This document shows positions 22,301-33,790 of a stretch of 64,000 nt of DNA, one piece after another. Position 1 is the stretch's first letter; each line of letters begins with the position of its first letter. A program made the translations under genes and the position numbers. The notes under the pieces are model-generated. The model worked only from the letters and a program-made list of their open reading frames with translations. It made no database searches and was not told the origin of the DNA. The DNA comes from Heterostelium multicystogenum. Lineage: Eukaryota; Evosea; Eumycetozoa; Acytosteliales; Acytosteliaceae. Where the stretch lies: positions 62,001-126,000 of the forward strand of contig RCNN01000495.1 in NCBI GenBank assembly GCA_003667245.1, given 5' to 3'.

Positions 22301-25300
22301 ATAGGGCTTTAGCTCGGCATTAAAATGGAGGGTTGTTTGAGGGAATGGATGTCGGCAAACAGCTTGAACATTGATTGAAGTCATATTAACATCGGCATTT
22401 GGAACTGCCTCAAGCTCAGACTCTGCCTTTAAGTTTCTCCACGTCCTGATCGAATGCCTGAGTCTTTTGTAACTGCTGTTCAATTGCTATCTTGGAGATC
22501 TTCATTGCTTCCTCCTTAAGTCTGCTCTCTTCAAGTCTCTCCTCTTCCATCCAAATCGTCATCGGAATCAGAGTCATCGTTGTTCAAATCAGAAATAGCT
22601 TTTCCCATTTGTTGGAACTGATGATCCCACTATTGTCGAGAGCTTCTTACTCATGAAATGGCTGTACAACTCGGTTTGAGTGATAAGGAAATTGAGTTTT
22701 CTTTGTTGTCTCTTTAGCTTCGCGTGCTTCTTCATCTCTCTTTCTTTGTAATGCTTCTTCCTTTTCAGCACGCTTCTTTGCTTCACGTTCATCCTTTTCA
22801 TATTTCTTCCAGTAGCTACCCATTTCTTGACCAACTTCTTTGAACGCAATTGGATATCTTTGACTGACTTTTTGAGGCCTTGATGAATATCGTTTCTTTA
22901 TCTCTGACTTTCATCATACTAGCGATCTTCTTACAGTTGGAAATTCCATCCTCGTGGTTGGAAACCGTATTTCCTTTTGTGCAGAGAACAAACTCTTTCT
23001 TTATAAGTGAGGACCATTTGCTGTCAAAACCAGAGTCCAGTAGCTTATTATATCCAAATTTACAACCAAGCGACTCTGCTTTCTTTTTCTTTTAATCTCT
23101 TCCTCAATCAATCGTTTGTCTTTCTTTTTCTTGCTCCTTCTCCTCTTTCACGCTCTCTTTCTCTTTCCTTTTCTCTCTCTCTTTCTCTTTCTTTTCTCTT
23201 TCCCTTTCTTTTTCACGTTCTCTCTCGCGTTCTCTCTCGCGCTCTCTTTCCTTTTCTCTAATCTCCTTTTCTTTTTCCCTGCTTTCTTTTCCTTCGCTTC
23301 CCTGCTACTGCTACTACTGCTTTCCTTTCTTGATTTCTTCTTTCTCTTTTTCTCATTTTCCAAAAGCTCTTCAAAACTCCTCATCAATGTAAATCCTTTC
23401 GCTCAAGAATAGGATTGAAATTGCTAAGTGATTCTTTCTTGGTTTTCTTTGATTTACTTGAAGATTGCAAAGTGTTGGTAATAGAAGAACCTGGATCCAC
23501 TTAAGACAGAGGTAGATGATGTCGAAGATCTCAATGTATCCATGATCATTTTATCTCTGCTCTTTGAACTGGAGCTACCTTCGTATTTTCTTCTCTCTTT
23601 GTCTTTTCTTGTTATCACTTTCCATTTCCTTATCAATATTTGCTCATCAGTTTTCTTTTTCAACTTTTCTTTTTCCTCACCCTCGGAATCTATATATTTA
23701 TCCATATCCTTAAGTACTCCTATAAATCAAAATCAATATTAATATATAATTTAAATTATTTTAAGAGCTTGGACATACCTCAGAGAAAGCCTTTCTTTTC
23801 AATTGATTTCTCTTTGGAATATAATTTCAGCATCTTCAAATACTCGCTATTTGTAATCTCAGAATCAGAGTCATCATCAAATGGAATTACTTTTACTTTT
23901 TGCTATTGTTATTCTGCTCGTTGAATTGTGGTAGAGTATTGATATAGTTGCTATTATTACTATTACTACTGTTATTACTGCTGCTACCACTTGTATACTT
24001 TCGACCGTTACCACTACTGTTACTGTTACTATTGATTATACTACTTTGGATACTATTATTGTTATATACAACATGATCGCCTCCATATGATGTAGATTGA
24101 GATTGACTTTTAGAATAGGATGACAATGAACTTTGAGTATCGATGACACTTTATAAGAACCACTATTGTTGAGGGACAAATGAGGTATAACCTGTGAATT
24201 GGTAGATATATTTAAGGTGGTGGATATCATTATCGTCATGTTCATTAAGAGTTCCAAATCTCCTGCTCTTTTGCTTTTTAGAAACTCTCTTTGAGCTGGT
24301 AAATGCTTGTTGACTTCAAAGAAGGTGATGATCTAGGTGAAGATGTACTTGTACTCGATTTCCTCAAACTAGATGGACCACTGCTAGAGCTGTTTTGCAC
24401 TACAACAAATTCATTACTGATGACGATGAGGATGACAAAGAAGTAGAAAAATTGCTGTATGGATTTGTTTGATATTGTTGTTTGTCTTTGCTTTAGTTGT
24501 TTGCTGTTTTTGTTGTTGTTGTTTGCTGCTGCTGTTGTTGCTGTTGTAGTTGTTGTTGTAGTTGTTGTTGATGCTGTTGTTGTTGTTGCTGCTGCTGATA
24601 TTGTTTGGTACTTTTTTGATTGGCTAACAGTACTGTACTGTTGCTTTTGTGATTGAAATTGTCGTTCATTTTGTTTTGCTGCTCATATTGATCCTCCTCT
24701 GTTTTGAATATTGATGAGTAGTAATTTCCCAAAGGTTGTGGTACTGTAGTTCTATTACTGCTCTTATTGCTGTGACTGTCTAAACTCTGGAATGTAGGTA
24801 TGGAATCAGAACTATTTAAAATATTTGAGAGTGAAGCATTTTTCAAAGATGTTGATGATTGCTGATGATAATGTCGTTCTGGAGATAAGGATATATACTG
24901 TTGCTTTGATGGGTATTGATGTCTCGAATTGGCACTATTACTACTGCTGCTACTATTACTAAATCTATTATATGATGATATACTTGAGTGTGTTTGCTGT
25001 CGCACTGGTGATCTGGATCTGGATCTAGATCTTCTACTACTACCAGCACCGACATCGGCGTTTCTGTTGTATCCCATGATGGTTGATTTAGTTGTTGATG
25101 TGGTGGAAGGTGGACTATTTAATATATTACTGTAGGAGAAATGGGAGCTAATCTAGGATATGCGGGAGGTGGTGATATCGAAGGTGATCTATATGGTGAA
25201 GGTGAAGATTCATAGTCGTCGCGACTATTCATGCTATTTATATGGCTTATTTTGACCAAAGTTGAGATCCCTCAACTTTAAGTTTGATCCATTTGAACTA

Positions 25301-25647
25301 CTACTGCTGCTACTACGATGATGATGGTTACTGCTATTATGAAGTGGTTGCTGTTGTAGGACCTGAAGTTGACGACTATTTCGATCACTTAAACTACTGC
25401 TCCGCTGATGCCCCGACTATGAAAAATCCTCTCCAATTGGTTTCATCTGATAGGATGACTTGGCAATGGAACCAGAGTGTATCGATCGTGCGTGAGTGAA
25501 TGGAGAAGGTACCTTCAAAGGGTTGAACAAGGTTTCATCGTCATCCTTAAAATCATCAAAGTCATCATCATCAATATTATCATTTTCACTATAAATAGGA
25601 GGCTGATAGACACTCCCACGATTTTTATCTTGTCCAAAATTCATCAC
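19396..25647 (-). CDS. ino80: INO80 chromatin-remodelling ATPase, many frame breaks
   Basis: INO80 is the Snf2-family motor that slides nucleosomes and exchanges H2A.Z at promoters, replication forks and breaks. Order: an N-terminus starting [17 protein letters not shown]; Ser/Arg-rich and Gln-rich low-complexity regions (24500-25077, with [10 protein letters not shown]); a Lys/Glu-rich charged helix (23148-23387); the DBINO domain ending [20 protein letters not shown] (about 22650-22715), diagnostic of INO80; helicase motif I ([10 protein letters not shown], 22214-22243); motif II (DEAH, 21898-21909); [20 protein letters not shown] and [10 protein letters not shown]; a long INO80-type insertion (about 20700-21420); and motifs V/VI ([20 protein letters not shown], then Arg finger region). 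The C-terminal Lys/Pro-rich tail has AT-hook-like [13 protein letters not shown]. Introns are visible at about 19986-20043 and 20375-20440, and others near 23750 and 24130. At least ten frame breaks occur. Identity is certain from DBINO plus motor. Confidence 0.93.
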
Positions 25648-27056
25648 TATCTATCTAATATATATATTTATATATATATATAAAAATACTAATACTCTTT
25701 TTATCTTTTATCATATATATATATTAGATATACAATAAAATGAAGTTTATTATTATAATAAATATATATTATATGTATATAAAAACAAACAAAACAAAAA
25801 AGACAAGAAAAAAACAAAAAAATTACGATAAAAACTAAAAAACCAATAATAATTAAATTTAAGAGTAATTAATAGACTAACAAGCAACAAACATATTATA
25901 AAAATAAATAATCAATAATAATATAATATTATATAATTTAATTATGAAAAAGGTTTTGTTTGCCCAACAACCTTTTTTCAAAAAATATTAAAATGGTAAA
26001 AGGTTGTTTTTAGTTTTTCATTAAAATGAAAATGAAAGAATGAATGATCACCAACCAACAATCTGTCAATTTCTTCTTCCTTCTTGTTCTGCTATACTTT
26101 TCTAGACAAAACTAGACTCTACAGTATTCTACTATACTATATTTCTACTATATTAACTTTAGATGAGATAGATTATTTCGTTAGTTAAAGATTAACCTAT
26201 TATATATCTATTCTTTAAAATCTATAGGTAAATAAATAAATAATAATAGTGATAAAGTTATAATTTATAAATGTTATTGTTTTTAGTTTTTAGTTTATTT
26301 GTTATTGTTGTTTAGAAAGTAGTGTTGTTGTTGGTTGGGTTTGTGTTGGGTTGTGTTGATAGTAGTATTTTGAATTGTGATGCTTACATAAATCTATTAT
26401 TGATAACAAATGGTTGAAGTTTGAAATTGAAAGAATAAATAAAAATTAAAAATTAATAAAAAAGGTGGGTACTACACTCTAGAGATGATGATAATTAATA
26501 TTCTTTGTTTTATAAATTAATGAATGAATGAATGATTGTTGTTGTTGATGATGTTGTTCGAATAACAATTAAATATGTTTTTTGTTTTGTTTGTTGTTTG
26601 AAATAAAAATCAAACCTTTTTAATTAATTTAATTGACTATATTTATTATTTAATATTTATCAGCAGACATTTAGAATATTTATTAACCCCCCGATGATCA
26701 TCATTGTGTTACACAACTTTCATTGATTGTTTGATTGATCTGTTTGTTTCTGACGGAATCCAGGAACTTCGTCAATGAATCAACTTACTTTTCTAACTAA
26801 GACGGGATTGGAATGAACTTTATATTTTTTTTGAAGACGATCTTATTGATTTCACTTGATTTGATTTACGCTGAATAGATATAGTTTGTTTGATTTGGAT
26901 TTTATTGATTGTGCTTTATGTTTGGATTTTACTACTAGTATGTACTACTACTACTACTACTATTACTACTACTATATTACTATATTTAAATATCAATCAA
27001 TGGTGCTATTTATGATACCAAGTACTTGTATCAATATTCGCCGCCACCATCAATAT
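25648..27056. other. Long AT-rich spacer upstream of INO80
   Basis: Between the INO80 start and the kinase 3' end. Mostly A/T with TATATA stretches near 25650-25760, an inverted repeat at 25946-25979, TTG and GAAT repeats near 26520-26560, and an ACT triplet run at about 26945-26980. No coding frame of substance. Confidence 0.5.
25946..25979. repeat. Short inverted repeat (hairpin)
   Basis: GAAAAAGGTT (25946-25955) pairs with AACCTTTTTTC (25969-25979) across a 13-base loop; a third partial copy, aaaaggttgttttt, follows at about 25997-26010. It lies about 300 bases upstream of the INO80 start. It could be a protein-binding site or chance in AT-rich DNA. Confidence 0.4.
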
Positions 27057-28216
27057 TTATTTTTTACCAGCATAAAAATCTTGTGGTTTAATTTTCTTGA
27101 CACCACTCACACCAGTTCCCTATTTGGGTATCGGAGAAAAGATTGATTAGTAACACCATTTAAAATGAGGTTATTGATTGTGGGATATTTACATTGACCC
27201 ATGGATGAGCTAAACACTGTTCAATTGTATATCTTTTCTCTGGAATTTTCTCAATCAGATGAGAAACCAGATCTTTGGCTTCATCTGAAACTTCGAATCC
27301 CTCTGGCCATCCATAATCAACATTTCTAATCTTTTCATATAAAAATGCATTGTTTCTGTCCCAGAATGGGAAGCAACCTGTTAATCTGTTTGAAATGAAT
27401 TAGCTACCAGGGCCTATGGAAATCGGGGTGACCAACCAATAATACTTACAATACATATGTAATTACACCAACGCTCCATAAATCACAAGCTTTATCATAT
27501 GGCTTGCATTTCTAAGACTTCGGGTGCGACGTATTCTGGTGAACCACAACAGGTCTCCAGACGGTCTCCCTCACCGAAAATCTTTGATAAACCAAAGTCA
27601 GCTACTCTAATGTCGTCTCCTTCCTTGCCAGAGCATAGCAAGTTCTGTGGTTTCAGATCTCTGTGTGCGATACCATTCTCATGTAAATGTCCAACTGCCG
27701 ATACAATCTGTTTGATAATCTTTGCTGCGTCCTGTTCCGAATATTCTCCTCTCTGTACAATCTTTTCAAATAATTCTCCACCAGTAACTCTGTCATTATG
27801 ATTATCAACCCAATTAGTACTTGCTCCTAGCACTATAAATATCGGGGTCCAGCAGTGTGTGATGCTGAGTATACTTACAATTCTAATACCAAATGCAATT
27901 GTTTTTTTGTCTCGTATACATCATATAATTTCAAGATATTTGGATGATCACCTAGCTTCTTCATGATCTCTATTTCTCTCATAAGCAGTTTGTTTTTGAT
28001 GAATTTTGTATTGATTGATTTGATTGCAACTTTTTCTCCGGTGACTTGGTGAGTAGCCATACGCACCACAGAGAATGCACCACGACCAATCTCATCACCA
28101 ATTATATAAGGACATCCAGTCATATCGAGTTCACTGTCACTCTCTTCGTCAGAGTATATATCCATTTCATCATCTGATTCATTTTCTCTCATATTTGAAT
28201 TATGATCTGTATCCAT
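27057..28216 (-). CDS. CaMK-like serine/threonine protein kinase
   Basis: An acidic N-terminal tail (MDTDHNSNMRENESDDEMDI) leads into a complete kinase domain: glycine loop IGRGAFSVV, VAIKSI lysine, VTGGELFEKIVQRGEYSEQD, catalytic loop HRDLKPQN, DFGLSKIFGEG and the substrate loop CCGSPEYVAPEVL. After a frame break near 27500 it continues YDKACDLWSVGVITYVLLTG, CFPFWDRNNAFLYEKI and YTIEQCLAHPWVN. A last short exon reads GTGVSGVKKIKPQDFYAGKK and stops at TAA 27057. Three introns are visible (about 27140-27190, 27386-27450 and 27800-27875). These motifs place it in the CaMKI/MLCK group of dictyostelid kinases. No clear calmodulin-binding helix follows, and the C-terminal extension is only about 20 residues, so regulation is not evident. 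All catalytic residues (K, D of HRD, D of DFG) are present. Confidence 0.88.
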
Positions 28217-28297
28217 TTTCTATTATTAAAGTTAGTTTATCTTTTATTATTTGATTATTGCTACTCTATATATTATTGATTCTTTAAACTATTATTA

Positions 28298-28343
<46 letters not shown>

Positions 28344-29599
28344 ATAACTTTGAATTTATTACAATAATTTAATATACTAGATATTTTGTTATTGATGATA
28401 TTATGATGTTTTAAAAATGCTATATATTTATCTAATTTTACAATTGTATTTTATAAATTAATGATTGTATTACTATCTATTGAGTGATTGAGTGATTGAG
28501 TGATTGATTGTATGATTGTGTTGTGTTGAAAGATAGTAATACGTATGTATGTTCAGTAGAAAAGATATATAGATAGATAGATATAGATATAGATATATTG
28601 GTTTAGATTGTAATGTAACTAATTAGCTAAATAACTAAGTTGATGTTGTGTGGTTCAAAACTAACTAGAGATGTCCAGATGAGAGAAGAAGGAAAAGAAG
28701 AGAATAGATAGAAGATTGATAGAGTGGATGAAAGAAGAAGCGAAAGTTAGTTAATATTGTAGGGAAAAAATAAATGTGACACAGAATTTTAATAAAAGTT
28801 TGTTAAAATTTATTGAGGAGTTGGTTACTCACTAAAGATTGATTTTTTGTTTTGTTGTTTTTTTTTATTCTTTTTTTGTTTTTTGTTTTTTTGTTTGCTT
28901 GTTTGTTTAAACAACAAACTTATCCAACAGACAAACCAAATTTACACCAAAATTTTAAAAATTTATCAACTATTATAATTTATTATTGATGCTATTAAAA
29001 CTTACATCAAAGTTAACTTTTATAAACTATATTAGAATTGTAATAACTACTTGTGTAATTTAATATATAATGTTGTTGTTGTTGTTGTTGGTTGTTATTG
29101 GTTGTTAGTTGTTGTTTGTTGGTTGTTGTTACTTTAATAACTTTGTTTTATTTTGTTATTATTAAAGGATGGCTTTTGATTTGATGGGAATTTCTATAAA
29201 ACTACTACTATTTTTGATCTTAAATAGAACTAAACTCCAATATAAAGTCGAAAGAGTGAAAGAAAGAATAAATAAAAAGTTAAGTAATGATACAATTGTT
29301 TGTTTTTGTTTGTACTTTAGTTTGTTCGATAGATAAATGAAATGAAGGATGTAGTTTAAGGAAAGTGTGATACAAGCAAAGCTTTAGCTAGATTAGTTCT
29401 GTAGGCAAGGATTAATGGAGGCTCCTAATTATAAATATTATCAACAACAATAACCTTTAATCAGTTGATTAATTTTTTTTTAGATGGATGTAAATCTCTT
29501 TCACTCAAAAAAGCCAATTTTAGAACCAACTTTATTTTTTTTGTTTTGTTTTTTTGGTGACAGAATCACCATAGATACACTAATTCTTGGTTGTTTTTC
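28217..29599. other. Long AT-rich spacer upstream of the kinase
   Basis: Contains an ATT run (28291-28340), GATA-like repeats (tagatagatagatatagatatag, about 28570-28592), TGATTGAG repeats (28480-28510) and TTG repeats (29070-29110). No gene found. Likely promoter and long 5' UTR of the kinase on one side. Confidence 0.5.
28291..28340. repeat. (ATT)n microsatellite
   Basis: About sixteen near-perfect ATT/TTA units in non-coding DNA upstream of the CaMK-like kinase gene. Confidence 0.8.
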
Positions 29600-30200
29600 T
29601 CATTGTAGAACTGATTGGAATCCGTTGTCTTGAATTTTGAAACTCTTCACAAATCGATGATACTTTTCGATTGTGTGTCGAGCGTGAGATTCAAATGCGA
29701 TGAGATGAAGGAACACAACGCATACTTCAGAATTGTAAAAGAGTTGGTTGTGGTCCACTACGCACTGTGCGATCGACGGCGTGACTCTGATAGATCTTAC
29801 CAATCAGAAGCTGTAAAGAGCATCTTTCAAAAAAGAAAGAATGAAGATCTATGTCCTAGATTTTCATATCAACAAGCAATCTAAAGAAGGGCTACAATAT
29901 ATTCTTTGTAGATAAAAAATTGAACCTCGATGTTTATTCACTGAGTCCTAATTGTCTGCAGAATGAATGAAATAGGAGAAACACTTTTATGAATCTTTCA
30001 TTTTGATCTAAATAAAGCTATACAGGTAAATAAGAAATATTTATTTGATTGACATTGTCGAGAAATTGGGTATCAAATCAGGATGTGGACTTGACAAGGA
30101 ATTAGATTGTCTTGGGGTTAGAGGTGTTGTCGATTGGATTGGATATCCAGTACAAATGTTGTTAGCATTTCCATTTGCACTTGTAGGTGTATGATTTATC
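29600..30200. other. Unassigned coding-like segment, strand unclear
   Basis: Base composition here is richer in G+C than the flanks, and open frames exist on both strands, none recognisable. Plus strand: 29615-29884 (89 codons: LFDCVSSVRFKCDEMKEHNA, then IVKELVVVHYALCD), and 30041-30190 reading DIVEKLGIKSGCGLDKELDC then RGVVDWIGYPVQMLLAFPF. Minus strand over the second part: TPTSANGNANNICTGYPIQS then TTPLTPRQSNSLSSPHPDLI, which looks like a typical dictyostelid low-complexity segment. A tttttctcattgtag acceptor-like site lies at about 29594-29608 on the plus strand. It may be a small gene with introns and frame breaks, or a gene relic. I cannot decide the strand. Confidence 0.35.
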
Positions 30201-31746
30201 AAATGCAGATTTAAATCGAATCTGACTTTCTTTTGCTATTTGAAAGGTTGATTAATCATACTGCTCAGAGAGTGAACCATAAGGATACTTACAATCATTG
30301 TGAAAGTATTTTAATGTTATTATTAATAATTTATAGAAATTGAGAATTTATTTATAAACAAAACAAATATACAAACAAAATCTAAATATAATTTACAATA
30401 AATATATTATATGTACAGAGGTAGTTGGTTATAGTTTAAGTTATTTAATGATATGGTGATTGCAAGAGCAATACTATGTACAAAAGACAGTGAAGGTGTG
30501 AGTAATAGGGCAGTATCTAATGAATCCGACGATAATAAATCTTAATTAACATTCAATTTAGAATGAAGTGTGAATTTACTATGAATCTAATATTTAGTAT
30601 GCTATTGGTCTGACAGTAATAGAGATAAATATACAAGCAATGAGTTGATGGATATATAAAATTCTAATGATTATAATTAATTTTATTTACAATTAAAATA
30701 TAAGATACGATTGTATGGTTAAATTAGATAAATATTATTATTATTATTATTAATGTTATTATTATTATTATTGTATATATATATCCATGATCTTACAGAA
30801 AAGAATAGTAATTATATATATATAATTCAAGTTTTATTATGTTTTTAATATTTGTTTTGTATAGAATAGTATTGTAGTAGGGTATGTTATTATTAATAGT
30901 TTGCAATTCGCATATATTTTGGGTAGGTCTATGGTTGATTTAGGATGGACTGGAAATGGTACTATTAGCGTTTCTAAAAATAATTAAATTGAAATTAAAA
31001 TTATTTTTTGTTACCCCCAGCCAAATTAATATTGTCTAAAATTATATTTATTATTAATGTTGTTGTCTTAACACATTCATATTTACATTCATACATATAT
31101 ATATCACTCAATTCAACACAATTTGTATCTTTGTGATTATACAAATAGTAACATTTAATTATAGTTAATAGTAATAATCATAATATTAATAAATAAATAA
31201 ATAAATAAATAATATCATTCATTTAAAATATAATATTGTTATTTCTATATTTGGGATGGTTGTGTTTATTAAAATATATAGAGGTTGTTGCTTCATACCA
31301 ATGGGTAGAATTATATTTGTTGTGGTATTGATAACCCTATTTTCATGATCATTTGTGTGATAATAGGGGTTGAGTAGCAAACACTTTTGAAAGATAATCA
31401 GAGAAAAAACACCCTCATTTGCTTGATTGACACTTGGTGTGTGTTTTGAGTTGCAAGTTTAGTGTTTGCTTTTTAAAATGATTGTAGCTGCAGTGTGTGG
31501 TCACTCTAGAGTAAACATGAGCAAGTGAATGAATGATGAAAATTTAATTTAAAACAACACCATATGTTTAAAGTTGTTTAATTATAATAGAAGTCTTCAA
31601 ATCAAAAACAAATCAATCATAATCATCTTGATACACAGAAAAAATAATAAAAATAAATATTATTAAATATATATAAATAATTAATTAAATAAATAAATAA
31701 ATAATAAATAAATAAATAAATAATAAACAATTTAAAATAAATAAAT
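30201..31746. other. Long AT-rich spacer
   Basis: No gene. Contains ATT/TATATA runs (30740-30800), an AAAT run (31190-31213) and a long AAAT/AATT block right before the Myb-like gene (about 31640-31745), probably its promoter and 5' UTR. Confidence 0.5.
31671..31731. repeat. (AAAT)n tract
   Basis: Imperfect AAAT tandem repeat immediately upstream of the ATG at 31747; typical dictyostelid 5' flank. Confidence 0.7.
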
Positions 31747-32439
31747 ATGGATAACCGAAACAATACTTTCCTATCTCTTCCACCATCTCTGCAATTAAAT
31801 AATATTTCAAATAATAATGATTTCCATTCCAGTTCGGATGCACCTAGATCAAGGAATCCAAATGTGACCACTGGACCTATTAGAACATCGCAACAACAAA
31901 ATAAAAATTCTTATTTATATATTTCATCTTACATTCCATATGGAGTGATCAGGAGCATCAGCGGACATCGATCTGAGAGCTACGATGGAAATAGAAATAG
32001 ATCTGAAACCTATTCCATTTCAACACCAATTTCATCATCACAACAATTTACAACATCTTCCAAAGCATCCTCATCAAGAAATTGCTCCTCGGGATTCAGT
32101 GGTCAATCCAGTGAAGTGACGACTCCGGAAATGAGCTCACAAAAATACACTGTATATTCAGTGAATGTCAATTTACCTTGGAAGAATTTGAGAGAATAAA
32201 GACTATTCTGAGCAATATGGCAATCAAAGATGAACAACAAAGATTTGTGGCAAGACGATATCGATGATGAAAAACTAATTGCACTGGTATCGATGTATTG
32301 TAAAGGAAAATGGAAATCGATTGGCAAGTCTCTTTTAAGAAATAAAAGATATAGAGTATGATATACTACTCATTATGGATATTCTACAATGTTATAATTA
32401 TTATATTGCTCATACTTTTAGTTTAATTTTTACCAATGA
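31747..32439 (+). CDS. Single-repeat Myb/SANT-like protein (frame-broken)
   Basis: Starts MDNRNNTFLSLPPSLQLNNI. The first 150 codons are Ser/Asn/Thr-rich with no domain. Near 32160-32210 the frame changes: one frame ends PWKNLRE*, another gives FTLEEFERIKTILSNMAIKD, and a third gives LWQDDIDDEKLIALVSMYCK and GKWKSIGKSLLRNKRYR. The last resembles a Myb/SANT repeat: first Trp, the LIALV helix, GKWKSIGKSL with the second Trp, and NK before the recognition helix. If read through, it stops at TGA 32357. If a GTATGA...TTTTAG intron (32355-32421) is removed it ends RYRFNFYQ at 32439, which completes the third helix better. In that case its end overlaps the converging glycosyltransferase stop (32430). 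Likely a small DNA-binding or chromatin protein. Confidence 0.6.
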
Positions 32440-33790
32440 TCTCTCGTAAAGCATTTCTCTTTGGTTGGTTCATTGAATAAAATTTCATCTGGATTGTATC
32501 CATTATTCTTCTTGGTATCTGGTAAAATTTCGCATACTATTTTTAATGAGTCCCACTGTATAGTTGTCGTTATTAGTAAGCGCCACATTTTGCAGTCAAT
32601 CAAAGGTGATGTGCTAGTTTACTTACCATTTGTTCGTCGTATGAGTCGGTACCCTCCCAGACTTGTTTTGGATGATTCATGTGTACAATCCAACATTCTG
32701 GTAAAACTACAAATTTGTAACCTTTGACCGCCATTCCGAATACTTGGGAGTTTTTGTCGAATCCATATCCCTTAAGTCTTTCATCGAATAAATCAGCATC
32801 TACCTTTCTGTAAACTAAATATGGTTCATAAATCCACTGATAGGTAGCTTCATATGGTTCCTTTTCTTTGTACCATCTGGTGTAGTTTGAAGGTGTATGG
32901 CACTTTGGGCAAACATTTAAATCTATTCAATCAATTAATTTCTCTCCTACAATATATTATATTATTAACAAACATACTTGTTGGTACGATAGTCTTCTTC
33001 TTGATTGCCTTCAAAAACTCTGGTTTGTCATCGGGAAGATCGAATCTGCTGAGTGAACTTGCAAAAGATGGGATGACAAAAGCTGTCAATTCATCTCTTG
33101 GTACTTTATATGTGTGCTTGCTTGAATGAAATAAGTATTTGATACAGTTTTGGTGACACACCAAGTGAACAACTTACACAATGTTCTTGTAGAGATAGAT
33201 GGGTGGAATAAAGTCTGCGTCCATCAACAACACCCACTCGGTCTCTGCATGCTTAATCGATAGATTTCTAAGTGTGTTGACAGGGTATCTGGTGTTGTTT
33301 GCGTAGAGTAAGTGAATGTCAACGAATTGGGTGACTGAATAGCTGCTTCTAATGAGATTGACAATCTGCGAAATCTCTGAATCATTCTTAATGTAGACTG
33401 CCGCCGAAATGGGAGCTCTCCACTTATCTGCCATCCATGCCAATCTCTCCAATCTATCTATTGAAACCTGTGTGACGATAGTAACATCATATATCTCTGT
33501 CTATTTAATTACAAGCAGCACAACAACCAATTAGTAAAAGATTCGCAAGAAGTACCTTCACAGAGACATACATCTTGGCGATTATAATAATACGGCTCCA
33601 CCCTGAACTTTGCGTCTAAACCCATGCCAAGCTTCTTTCCCTTGACCTTGGTCGCTGTCTTTGACGGGTTGAGGAAGAAGAAGAGTCCTATTGTAATCAA
33701 CACGAGCACCACGATTACTCCTCGTGTCTTGAGCCTGTTGATGGGACCCAGACTCTTTGGGAATCTTATTCTATTAGTGTTAAATATCAT
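32430..33790 (-). CDS. GT49 glycosyltransferase, LARGE/B4GAT1-type, Golgi
   Basis: A type II membrane protein: short cytosolic head (MIFNTNRIRFPKSLGPI), one TM segment (RGVIVVLVLITIGLFFFL), then a luminal domain. The catalytic region reads LERLAWMADKWRAPISAAVY, VDIHLLYANNTRYPVNTLRN and EWVLLMDADFIPP, where DAD is the metal-binding DxD. After introns (about 33130-33180 and 32925-32985) it continues DELTAFVIPSFASS, a YEPYLVYRK segment and FDERLKGYGFDKNSQVFGMA, VKGYKFVVLPECWIVHMNHP. FDERF-x-GYG and the final H-x-x-H region are hallmarks of GT49 (bacterial RafA-like, LARGE domain 2, B4GAT1), which transfer glucuronic acid or GlcNAc. D. discoideum has several GT49-like gnt genes. Substrate here is unknown. 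Breaks are near 33500-33530 and 32560-32620. Confidence 0.85.

Noticed and set aside
19643..22849. Several separate short ORFs that could be read as different helicase genes
   Set aside because: They are in order and in one strand, and together give DBINO, both helicase lobes and the tail of a single INO80 protein.
23116..23412. Plus-strand Leu/Phe/Ser-rich ORF resembling a membrane protein
   Set aside because: It is the antisense of the INO80 Lys/Glu-rich charged helix; reverse complements of AAG/GAA runs give such sequences.
24493..25077. Ser/Arg- and Gln-rich ORF as an independent SR-protein gene
   Set aside because: No RRM, and it sits between the INO80 N-terminal exon and charged region on the same strand; best taken as INO80 low-complexity sequence.
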